DNA of 64,000 nt. Origin: Vibrio chagasii. Lineage in GTDB: Bacteria > Pseudomonadota > Gammaproteobacteria > Enterobacterales > Vibrionaceae. The stretch lies in assembly GCF_024347355.1 (NCBI RefSeq), contig NZ_AP025465.1:1426001-1490000 (forward strand). Reading direction: 5' to 3'. Positions 9,309 through 16,854 of this stretch are shown here, in pieces; the stretch's first letter is position 1, and the number at the start of each line of letters is the position of its first letter. A model generated the notes under the pieces. The model made no database searches. It had not been told where the DNA came from and saw nothing but the letters and a program-made list of their open reading frames with translations. A program made the translations under genes and the position numbers.

Positions 9309-9485
9309 TTAGCGGTTCATTTGAGCCTTTCTTTTTACTAGCTCTTTCTTGAGAACATTAACAGCGTAAGGCTTCATTGATTTCCAAGCCTTACACTCTT
9401 CTCGTGTTCTACCACAGCCTAAACACCACCCTTTACTGTGTGAAAAGTCGCACATATCAATACAAGGGCTTTTCTGTTTTTTCAT
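9309..9485 (-). CDS. DUF1289 family protein
   Basis: A 58-residue protein with the DUF1289 pattern SPC-x3-C, then WCLGCGRTREE-x-x-W, giving a cluster of cysteines (8, 12, 21, 24, 31) likely to bind a metal. It starts one base after the stop of the upstream 145-residue gene, so they form one operon. The pair of RcnR-type operators in front of that operon suggests control by nickel or cobalt. The exact function of DUF1289 proteins is not established. Confidence 0.8.
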   Translation of the reverse strand: MKKQKSPCIDMCDFSHSKGWCLGCGRTREECKAWKSMKPYAVNVLKKELVKRKAQMNR

Positions 9486-9486
9486 A

Positions 9487-9924
9487 TTAGAGCCTATCTA
9501 GTACTTTCTCTACACTGGCTTCAAGTGAGCGCAGTCGGTTGAATTCCTCGAACAAACGCTGCTCTAGGTTTTTGAAGTTTAGGGGTAAGGTTCTCTGGCA
9601 AATCCCGTAACTGTTGTCTTGAGTTTTATAGCCTTTCCAACTTTCAATGCGAGCTTTCTCTAGTGCTTTAAACTGGCGTATAAATTCTGCTTGGGAAGGG
9701 CAGTCTTCTTCCGCATGCATGCAAATAGGAAAGGCCTTTTGCTTAATTTGAGGCCCTTCGATAAAGGTCTCAAAGTGGATACCGCCCTGTTTTTGGTTGA
9801 ACCATGTCTCTTTATATAACTGAAGGTACTCGCCACGGTTATAGATCTCCCAACCGTCCTCGAACCAGTTTGTTTTTCTTAGCATCTTATCTAGGTTGCG
9901 GAAAACACCTTTAACATCTTTCAT
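9487..9924 (-). CDS. Conserved-looking protein of unknown function, first gene of the RcnR-linked operon
   Basis: A soluble, charged 145-residue protein rich in aromatic residues, with no signal peptide or membrane segment. The middle part (HFETFIEG, about 70-77, and a Cys/His patch ICMHAEEDC about 87-95) could bind a metal. I do not recognise the family. It is followed without a gap by the DUF1289 gene and preceded by two RcnR-type operators 50-85 bases upstream of its start, so a role in the nickel/cobalt response is a reasonable inference. Confidence 0.7.
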   Translation of the reverse strand: MKDVKGVFRNLDKMLRKTNWFEDGWEIYNRGEYLQLYKETWFNQKQGGIHFETFIEGPQIKQKAFPICMHAEEDCPSQAEFIRQFKALEKARIESWKGYKTQDNSYGICQRTLPLNFKNLEQRLFEEFNRLRSLEASVEKVLDRL

Positions 9925-9973
9925 ATGGAAACTCTTAAGCCGTGGTTTGTGAGATAGTGTGTTAAAAAAACTA

Positions 9974-10008
9974 TACTCCCCCTGAGTATAAAATACTACC
10001 CCCTAGTA
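9974..10008. promoter_or_regulatory. Tandem pair of RcnR-type operators
   Basis: TACTCCCCCTGAGTA (9974-9988) and TACTACCCCCTAGTA (9994-10008) are two 15-bp sites, both TACT-N7-AGTA with a C tract, with centres 20 bp apart and so roughly on the same helix face. They sit between the leftward 145-residue gene and the rightward hydrolase gene and could control either or both. Confidence 0.7.
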
Positions 10009-10310
10009 TATGTGGTTATTGTACATAACCGAATCTTAGAGCCTATCTCAGTGTGTCGGAATAGGAATTGGCTGTTTTGAAAGGACACTGATGCACCCTG
10101 ACCCGGCAGTATTCCCCATGTGATTCAAGGCCCTCATGTATGGGGTATTTACGCATTAAAACTGACAAGTTGATGTTTAACGAGGGTACATTTCAGTTAT
10201 GTAGGCCGCATAAAACAAGGGAAGCGAAATTAATCGGTTCTATCCTCGTTAATTTTCAGGAGAATAGCCGCCCGATGATTAATGTCGGTAGTGAACACGA
10301 GGTTTCAGGT

Positions 10311-11237
10311 ATGGCAAAGAAAATTATATTTATCCACGGTCGGGGGCAAAAGCCTGACAGGGAGTCGCTTCAATCATTGTGGTACGATGCTATCGAACAT
10401 GGATTACAGCGTGACTGTAAAGGTTCTGATTCACTCCAAGCTTTCCAGAATATCGAGAAGCGTTTCGTGTATTTTGGCGACTTATCAAACACATTATTGA
10501 ACAAGCCAACTGAAGAGCCGCTTGTCCGACAACAGGCTTTGATCGATCTCAAAGGGTACACGTCCCATCAGTTTAATAAGAAAACGTATGGTGAAGTTTC
10601 GAAGGCAGGGTTCCTGCAAGAGGCGCTCGCGGATACTTTTTCTTCTGTGCTTAGTCGTTTGAAAATGGCAGAGCCACTTATAGCATTAGTTGCTCCCGAT
10701 ATGAGTCATTATTGGTATGAAGACTCTTACTTTGGTAGCGACGTAAGGTATCGATTAATGGTGGAGCTGAGAGAGGCGTTAGATAACCAAGATGAGGTGA
10801 TGATCGTCGCACATAGCCTTGGCACAATGATCAGTTATGACGTGTTATGGAAACTCTCCCATTACAGTGAGTACCGAAATGATTACGGCGCCAAAAAGAA
10901 GATTGATCTTCTGGTTACGTTAGGTTCACCTTTAGGTGATGAGAGTGTGAAAGAGCGCTTGAAAGGGAGCCGTTTAGAGGGCATGAAAAAGTACCCTTTG
11001 AATATTCATAAGTGGGTGAACTTGTCGGCTGAAGATGACTTTATCTCTCACGACAGCAAAATCAAAAATGACTTTCAAGAGATGCTTACACTGGGTTTGA
11101 TTAATGGTGGAATGAAAGACATTTATCCAATTTACAATCTCAATGTGTGTGACGGGCAAAGCAACCCGCACGCTTCTACTGGTTATCTCATAAATCCTAA
11201 ATTCATCTCCGTGTTAGATGAGTGGCTTGCCAGTTAG
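10311..11237 (+). CDS. Alpha/beta-hydrolase fold protein
   Basis: The product (308 residues from the ATG at 10311, which has GAGG nine bases upstream) opens with a beta strand and the HGRG oxyanion-type turn (KIIFIHGRGQ). It has a nucleophile elbow AHSLG (IVAHSLGTMIS) with the first Gly replaced by Ala, and a late D/H region (SAEDDFISH). This pattern fits a serine esterase, lipase or thioesterase of unknown substrate. There is no signal peptide, so it should be cytoplasmic. An in-frame extension to 10140 has no ribosome site and unlike composition. The RcnR operator pair lies about 300 bases upstream; whether it controls this gene is unclear. Confidence 0.75.
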   Translation: MAKKIIFIHGRGQKPDRESLQSLWYDAIEHGLQRDCKGSDSLQAFQNIEKRFVYFGDLSNTLLNKPTEEPLVRQQALIDLKGYTSHQFNKKTYGEVSKAGFLQEALADTFSSVLSRLKMAEPLIALVAPDMSHYWYEDSYFGSDVRYRLMVELREALDNQDEVMIVAHSLGTMISYDVLWKLSHYSEYRNDYGAKKKIDLLVTLGSPLGDESVKERLKGSRLEGMKKYPLNIHKWVNLSAEDDFISHDSKIKNDFQEMLTLGLINGGMKDIYPIYNLNVCDGQSNPHASTGYLINPKFISVLDEWLAS

Positions 11238-11266
11238 CGGTAGCGCACTGGCCTAAATACGCATAT

Positions 11267-11989
11267 TCAAAGGTAGATAGCCAGATAATCAAATGAGTGT
11301 TGCGATACGGATATCTTACTTAATCCAATTTTATCACTGCGATTGTACTCCTCAATAGAGTGGTCGAACCCGTAAGCTGTAGAAGGTGCCATATACTGGG
11401 TCATGCCGTGTTGTGTCGTTGTTATTTGATCATGCCCATGACCACAAATGACTTCTCTCACTCTATATTTCTGAAGCACTTTCATTATGGAAAAATCGTT
11501 CTCAAGGCGGATTGCTTTCATCCAATCGGCACCGACAGGGATTATGGGGTGGTGAATAACAATGATAGGATGGCTGGCTTTTCTCAGCTGTTTTTTTAAT
11601 TTGGCCAGACCTCGATTATCGATACGTCCTGAACCGAGTGGATGAACGCTGTCTTTGGGTTTGAGACTAGAATCGAGAAATAGAAATTCACGACCACAAA
11701 TGGTGGCTCTATCGGTTACGCAGATCGTCGAACCTTTAAGCTCTTCACGCATTAAGCGAGAGTCATCATGGTTGCCTGCAATCGCATAAATAGATTTGTT
11801 GGTAAGGTGTCGAACGAACGTTTCTAAGTGAACATAGTCACCGGGTTGGGGTTTACAGCAAATGTCACCTGTTAGGAAAATAACTTCGCATTCTTGATCG
11901 TTATTGACGTATTCAAGAGCTCGACGTAGATTTCCATAGCTGAATTCATCGGAGAGGTGGCAGTCACTGATTTGGTAAATGGTGTTCAT
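11267..11989 (-). CDS. Calcineurin-like metallophosphoesterase (CpdA/Icc type)
   Basis: The 240-residue protein has the five metallophosphoesterase blocks in order: D-x-H (SDCH), GD (LTGD), GNHD, VIHHP and GHGHDQ. This order and size match the class III cyclic nucleotide phosphodiesterases such as CpdA, which hydrolyse cAMP using two metal ions. A second, housekeeping cpdA normally lies near nudF and parE in vibrios, so this copy is likely a paralogue and its substrate is open. It converges with the hydrolase gene. Confidence 0.8.
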   Translation of the reverse strand: MNTIYQISDCHLSDEFSYGNLRRALEYVNNDQECEVIFLTGDICCKPQPGDYVHLETFVRHLTNKSIYAIAGNHDDSRLMREELKGSTICVTDRATICGREFLFLDSSLKPKDSVHPLGSGRIDNRGLAKLKKQLRKASHPIIVIHHPIIPVGADWMKAIRLENDFSIMKVLQKYRVREVICGHGHDQITTTQHGMTQYMAPSTAYGFDHSIEEYNRSDKIGLSKISVSQHSFDYLAIYL

Positions 11990-12215
11990 TATTGGCGTCC
12001 GGTCATTTCAAGATAATCAAGCAGGGCTTTTACCTTGGATATGCGCGTCTATGGTGTGGATAGAGCGCGTGTAGATCCGAAGGTTTAAATGCCCAGTCAT
12101 ACAAGATACTAATTAGCTTACCATTTTCTACAAATTGTTCAGCTATGTTGTCTGGTACTCTTTCCTCCTAAGCTCCTGAATCGCCATGCGCCCGTTAGTT
12201 TTGATTAGTACAAAA

Positions 12216-12238
12216 ATGCCTGCTGGATGAGCAGGCAT
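12216..12238 (-). terminator. Intrinsic terminator of the lipoprotein gene
   Basis: A 9-bp perfect stem (12216-12224 with 12230-12238) and 5-nt loop, followed on the minus strand by TTTTTG, about 60 bases after the lipoprotein stop codon. Confidence 0.85.
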
Positions 12239-12297
12239 GATGTGAGGTAGGTTTAAGAGAGCGGCTCCCTTAAAATAGTGGAGGAAAGCATTCAACC

Positions 12298-13782
12298 TTA
12301 GTGGCTTAAAGAAGCGAACCCCGTTGGAGAGATAAAACCATCATTCGTTCTTTGCTCAAACGTCTGTAAAATTGGGTTGATGTAAAACTCTACGATCTCA
12401 TCACTATTGATTCGATTCATGTACAACATGACCGTTTGATCAGATTGTACGACAGCGCCATCGATAGCGGTTAATTTATCAACGTCTGGTGCGTAAAAGT
12501 CTTTGTTAAGCTCTATGCCAGTATCAAAGTCATAGAATGTTTGAGTCTCAGTATCGAATGCCGATACTTTGACTGTTACCCCTTCCTTAACCCAAGATTC
12601 ATTGTAATCGACGCAAAACAGGGTATGTTGCGAGGCTCTCAATGCATCGAATGAAGAGTAGGGGCGACTTTTGTCTATCAGCGCACTTTCTCCAACGTAG
12701 TCGTAGCTATTCTCATTGAGCTTATTCACTACGCATCCAATATTCATGTCATAACCATTAATTTGTGGGCTGCGCTTACTTGTATTAACGGTATTCCCTT
12801 CAGAGCCAGTAATGTCGTATTGGCTTTGCGTCGAGACTAGCTTGTCTCCAACTGGCGTGACAAATGAAAAGTAGTTTGGCTGTGCACGGTCGATCCCTGT
12901 TAGTTTGCCATCAACCACTCTCAAGGAATCATAACGTGAATTCGTATCTTGATAGTCTAGTTCCTGATATTCATCTGAAGATTTGATATAGGCATAGTGA
13001 TTATAATTCACAGCATGATCTTCTGGTGGATCTTGGTAGTCGACGAGAATATTACCTTGTGCGTCTATCTGTATGTCTCGTTCATCGGCATACGCACGAC
13101 TTTTTAACGTTTTGAAGACAAAGGCATTATCTTCTAGCACTGCTTTGTAGATTCCTCTTGTGTGCCAATGCTCGTCATCTGTAATGTCAAAGCTATATAG
13201 CGTCTCATTTGGTGCTAAGTCACCTTGTTTCTGTTGGCTAAGAAATGGGCTCTCGTTTTGTAACTCAGCATCAAATTCCGATACCTTACCGTCAATCACG
13301 ATGGGATAAAGCTGACCACTTTCTTTGTCCATGATGACAGGGTAATTGCCATGATATGTTTTACCTTTCCAAGCGACCGTTGAGTTGTCCATGTTAAACA
13401 TGGTGTACTTCTGGTTGATATCGAATACACGTGTAACCGTTGGCATAACCGCTTCGTCACATTGTTCGCATGGCTGGAAGGCAACTTCGAATATGCGCTC
13501 GTCACCTTGTAAATTTTTGTACGCCATCGTATTTAATGCCGTATTGCTTGCGGGCTCAATATCAAAATTGGAAGGCTTAATTGTCTGAAAGTTGGTTTGG
13601 GGAATATTCAGTGATTTGAGGGCCGGAAGCTTAACAAGCGGTGCTGGATCAATTGAGCCATTACCGTTTGAACCTCCGCCATTCGAGCCTCCACTGCTTG
13701 AGCCGCCACCACACCCGGTAAGGGCCATAGATAGCATTGCTGCGATTGAAATAGTGTATTTCTTAATGTTCTTGTTTTGCAT
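12298..13782 (-). CDS. Large secreted lipoprotein
   Basis: Starting at the ATG at 13782 (MQNKNIKKY) the product is 494 residues with a lipoprotein signal peptide and lipobox LTGC, followed by a Gly/Ser/Asn linker typical of surface-anchored lipoproteins. An in-frame start 57 bases upstream would put extra residues before the signal peptide. A C-x2-C pair (CEQCDE) lies early and two further Cys later. Repeated strands with D-G-x-L and Y-D-F-D-T patterns point to a beta-propeller or beta-sandwich fold. I recognise no family. It is monocistronic with its own terminator. Confidence 0.75.
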   Translation of the reverse strand: MQNKNIKKYTISIAAMLSMALTGCGGGSSSGGSNGGGSNGNGSIDPAPLVKLPALKSLNIPQTNFQTIKPSNFDIEPASNTALNTMAYKNLQGDERIFEVAFQPCEQCDEAVMPTVTRVFDINQKYTMFNMDNSTVAWKGKTYHGNYPVIMDKESGQLYPIVIDGKVSEFDAELQNESPFLSQQKQGDLAPNETLYSFDITDDEHWHTRGIYKAVLEDNAFVFKTLKSRAYADERDIQIDAQGNILVDYQDPPEDHAVNYNHYAYIKSSDEYQELDYQDTNSRYDSLRVVDGKLTGIDRAQPNYFSFVTPVGDKLVSTQSQYDITGSEGNTVNTSKRSPQINGYDMNIGCVVNKLNENSYDYVGESALIDKSRPYSSFDALRASQHTLFCVDYNESWVKEGVTVKVSAFDTETQTFYDFDTGIELNKDFYAPDVDKLTAIDGAVVQSDQTVMLYMNRINSDEIVEFYINPILQTFEQRTNDGFISPTGFASLSH

Positions 13783-14465
13783 GAGCTGACTTGTGTTTTT
13801 GATTGTGGGATTGATGCTTCTCTCTAACTTAACTGCCACTTTATTTTTTATCTGAAACCAACATTGGAATCAGGTGTTTTTGTTGTGTACGGTCAATGAT
13901 TCTGAGCGGAATCATTGTGTATTCACATATTGGGATGAATACGAGTAAGTTAGGACGCTTTGTTTAAATGCCTTTGTAGCCTTGTTAAAGAGTTGCGCGA
14001 TTATAGTTATTTTTATTGTGTTGCCAGCTGTGCAAACTAATATTTTATAAATGATTGGTTGAATGACTATTTCTAAGTAACTAGCAGCATATATTCGATG
14101 TATAGCTATAGCATGATTTAATTATTCTGATGTATTTAGTCAGCCATTTGTCGCTTATTGTTTTTTTTGACGCAGCATATGGTCGTACTTTTAATAAGCT
14201 CTTAAAATCTAGCGGCATGTTCAAATGACTATATTATATACTGGGGATATAATCTGGAATTTATCGCTATAAATGCCATTGTACATATTGAAAGTGTGGT
14301 GATTAAATAATCTACGTGCTTATTGGGTGGATATTCGGTGGGTAGGGAGCAGAGCGTGCTTCTTAAATCATTCTATTTAATTATAATTCTTTATCTATTT
14401 TTGTTTATTCCAAATTTTTATGTATCTCTATAATGGAATCAATTAGTTAAGTGAGCCCTGAAATA
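13783..14465. other. AT-rich intergenic region
   Basis: About 680 bases without a convincing gene. It contains long A/T stretches and the promoter of the lipoprotein gene; I see no repeat or RNA-like structure that can be supported. Confidence 0.4.
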
Positions 14466-14558
14466 CTAAAGAATATTTCCATTGCCCAATGGATCTAGTG
14501 AAGCCACCGCGTAAGATGTTGTGCTGAGTAGTAGAAATAATATGGTCCACTTTAACAT
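14466..14558 (-). CDS. Possible small secreted peptide (30 residues)
   Basis: An ATG at 14558 has GAGG eight to eleven bases upstream and opens a 30-residue frame. The N-terminal part (KWTILFLLLSTTSYA) is a convincing signal peptide, leaving a short tail VASLDPLGNGNIL. Either this is a true micropeptide or the first part of a gene lost by mutation, since typical exported proteins are far longer. No similar neighbour exists. Confidence 0.4.
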   Translation of the reverse strand: MLKWTILFLLLSTTSYAVASLDPLGNGNIL

Positions 14559-14701
14559 GATAGGTCCTCATTTGTTGGTTCGGTGGATAGGGTATTAGAT
14601 AGTTTGATGGTGTGTAAAGTATTAATAGATAAGAGTTTTTATTGATAAATTCGTCGAGTTAGCTCGGTGTGAGTACGTGCGAAGACATGAAAACGGCCTA
14701 A

Positions 14702-14821
14702 GGCTTTAATAAAAAAAAGCCACCCCGAAGGGTGGCAAATACAAACGAGAAGAATCATTACAAATGAAAAGCCCTTATTTCATAGTAAAGATATTCTACA
14801 AGGTTATGCAGACGGTTGAAT
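14702..14821 (-). ncRNA. Candidate small RNA of about 110-120 nt
   Basis: On the minus strand TTACAA (14851-14856), a 17-bp spacer and CATAAT (14828-14833) form a plausible sigma-70 promoter. Some 90-100 bases on is a strong intrinsic terminator with an eight-T tail. There is no open frame of note between them. It lies downstream of panB, so it could instead be the 3' end of the panB transcript or be processed from it. It resembles no small RNA I can recall. Confidence 0.35.
14711..14736 (-). terminator. Strong intrinsic terminator
   Basis: GCCACCC pairs with GGGTGGC around a CGAA/TTCG tetraloop (14719-14736), followed on the minus strand by eight T residues (14711-14718). It ends the panB transcript, the candidate small RNA, or both. 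Confidence 0.9.
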
Positions 14822-14959
14822 ATGAACATTATGTTGTAGATGTTGCAAATTTGTAATTGAGAAAGTGTGATATTTGAACAGGAAATACCCGATATACGCA
14901 CGTTTTGTTTGATCTAGCGCTGATATTTTCCGCACCCAGAGTGTCAATGAACAGGCAAA

Positions 14960-15772
14960 TTAATCGAAGCAATGCTCACGAGTAGGGAATGCCCTATTTC
15001 TCACTTCTTGTTCATATTCACTAAATGATGTTTTGATCAGCTGGCTTAGGTCGATGTATTTTTTGACAAACTTAGGTGTATATTCAGTGAATAAACCAAG
15101 CATGTCTTCGGTCACTAACACCTGACCATCACATTCGGGTGAAGCTCCGATACCAATAGTCGGGATCGATACAGATCGGGTGATTTCTCGAGCTGTAAGC
15201 TCATCGACGCCTTCAACAAGTAATGAAAAGGCTCCAACTTTTTCGAATTTTCGTGCTGTTTCGATGAGGTAGTCCCTTTGGTGTTGTGTTTTTCCTTGAA
15301 CCTTAAAACCACCTAATACGTTGGCGTATTGAGGGCATAGGCCAATATGAGGCATTACCGGTATACCTCTTTGAATTAGAAACTCCACTGTTTCGAGCAT
15401 TTCGGGGCCACCTTCGATTTTGATACCTTGGGCACCTGTCTGAGCCATAACTTTGGCTGCATTTTTATAAGCTAATTGTTTCGATTCCTGGTAGCTGCCA
15501 AAGGGCATATCTACTATTACGCAAGATGTTTCGGCACCACGGACTACGGCTGAACCGTGGGAAATCATCATTTCTATGGTAACTGGCAATGTAGAGTCAA
15601 AGCCAAAAGCCACCATGCCTAGCGAGTCACCAACAATAATAAGATCGACATAAGGATCCATTAGTTGCGTTATGTTTTTTGTATAGGCAGTGAGTGACAC
15701 TATTCGCCCTTTTCCTTTCATGCTTTTTATCTTAGCGGTTGTGATTTTTGTTTTTGAGGTATGTGTACTCAC
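14960..15772 (-). CDS. panB: 3-methyl-2-oxobutanoate hydroxymethyltransferase (solitary PanB)
   Basis: PanB makes ketopantoate from alpha-ketoisovalerate and methylene-tetrahydrofolate for pantothenate and CoA. The 270-residue product from the GTG at 15772 (AAGGAAA upstream) has the usual family length; the frame extends further upstream but would add an atypical N-terminus. Mg-binding Asp residues occur in VGDSLGM and VDMPFGSY, with a Glu in IKIEGG and the general base Glu in LLVEGV. The panB gene normally lies next to panC; this one stands alone, divergent from an AraC regulator, and its sequence has unusual substitutions (CDGQVLV where most PanB have CDGQILV). It is probably a second copy or a relocated one. 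Confidence 0.85.
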   Translation of the reverse strand: MSTHTSKTKITTAKIKSMKGKGRIVSLTAYTKNITQLMDPYVDLIIVGDSLGMVAFGFDSTLPVTIEMMISHGSAVVRGAETSCVIVDMPFGSYQESKQLAYKNAAKVMAQTGAQGIKIEGGPEMLETVEFLIQRGIPVMPHIGLCPQYANVLGGFKVQGKTQHQRDYLIETARKFEKVGAFSLLVEGVDELTAREITRSVSIPTIGIGASPECDGQVLVTEDMLGLFTEYTPKFVKKYIDLSQLIKTSFSEYEQEVRNRAFPTREHCFD

Positions 15773-15973
15773 AATATTTTCCTTTAAACGGTTTTTCGTT
15801 TGAGTGACAAATAGTCCGGAACCACTCTGATTTAGGTGTTTTCCCAAATAAGATAGGAGTCAATGTGATTAGGTTGATTGTTTATCTTATTGTTTTATAT
15901 GGTAATGTAATGCAAGTTCGGTTCTGGTAGCGCCTAGATTAGTGGAGCAACTCATGGAGGCGGTATCGAATAT

Positions 15974-16792
15974 ATGTCAATGAATAGAGAATATTTATCA
16001 ACAATGATTTCAACCTACCCACCTTCGAAAGAGTCATTTGAAAACTTGTGTAGCGAATGCAAAGTGGTCGCTCGTTCAATTCCCAAAGGGGCAAATGTTG
16101 AGGCACACAGCCATGCATGGGTTCAGTTGCTTTATGCGAAAGAAGGTGCGTTGTTTTTGTATTTAGACAGATCCAAGGAGAGGATGCTTGTGTCTCCTCA
16201 GCAGGGAGTATTGATTCCGGCTGGCGTTAGACATTCGGTAGGAACGTTGAGCAACGTAGAACTTGTTAGCCTTTACATGCCTTCAGAGATCTTTGATTTT
16301 TGCTCAGTCAAAGCTCAGCTTGTGGAGATCAATTCTTTCTTAAAATCGCTGTTAATTGAGATGGAAAGAACTCCAACAAGTAATGATGAGGGTGGCCAAA
16401 AGTTACTCGTTGATTTGGTCTTTCACCGTCTGAAAAGCGCTAGACGGCTGTTTACTAGCGCTCCTATGCCTCATGATAGACGCGTGCTTCAATGCATATC
16501 TTCGGTAGGAATTAAGTCAATATGTAGTATGGACAAGCGAGAGTTTGCATTGCTTTCAAACGTTTCAGAAAGCACATTGTCAAGAATTATACGTATTGAC
16601 ACTAACTTGAGTTATCGACAATGGAAAAGTCAGCTCGTCGTTCATGTCGCTATTGACGAAATGCTAAAGGGTAAAAGTGTTAGCGGGATTTCCTCTGAGC
16701 TAGGTTATGACTCCCCATCATCATTTATTCACATGTTTAAGATGATGACAGGAAGAAGCCCGGCGAGATTTATTGAGTTACTTAGAGGTTGA
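15974..16792 (+). CDS. AraC-family regulator with N-terminal cupin
   Basis: The 272-residue protein has an N-terminal cupin-type sensor (HSHAWVQLLYAKEG about 45-60, and the PAGVRH segment near 90) and a C-terminal AraC DNA-binding domain of two helix-turn-helices (LLSNVSESTLSRI and GISSELGYDSPSSFIHMFKM). It lies divergently 200 bases from panB and probably controls it. The inducer is unknown; other AraC proteins of this shape sense small organic acids or sugars. Confidence 0.85.
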   Translation: MSMNREYLSTMISTYPPSKESFENLCSECKVVARSIPKGANVEAHSHAWVQLLYAKEGALFLYLDRSKERMLVSPQQGVLIPAGVRHSVGTLSNVELVSLYMPSEIFDFCSVKAQLVEINSFLKSLLIEMERTPTSNDEGGQKLLVDLVFHRLKSARRLFTSAPMPHDRRVLQCISSVGIKSICSMDKREFALLSNVSESTLSRIIRIDTNLSYRQWKSQLVVHVAIDEMLKGKSVSGISSELGYDSPSSFIHMFKMMTGRSPARFIELLRG

Positions 16793-16804
16793 TGCATCTT
16801 TTAG

Positions 16805-16837
16805 AAGCTGAGAGCAAAAGACAAATGCTCTCAGCTT
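16805..16837. terminator. Bidirectional terminator
   Basis: A perfect 12-bp stem (16805-16816 with 16826-16837) between the convergent AraC and EAL genes, flanked by T/A-rich tails on both strands. Confidence 0.85.
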
Positions 16838-16854
16838 GCTTTGTTTGCCTATTT

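Noticed and set aside
9487..10048. Repeated 13-mer TTAGAGCCTATCT at 9487-9499 and 10036-10048
   Set aside because: Considered as insertion-sequence ends, but it is a direct repeat with no transposase or inverted partner between the copies; the interval is filled by a complete gene and operators.
13592..13789. Open frame on the plus strand with Pro-rich repeats (EPPPFEPP)
   Set aside because: It is the mirror of the Gly/Ser-rich linker of the lipoprotein on the other strand, with no ribosome site.
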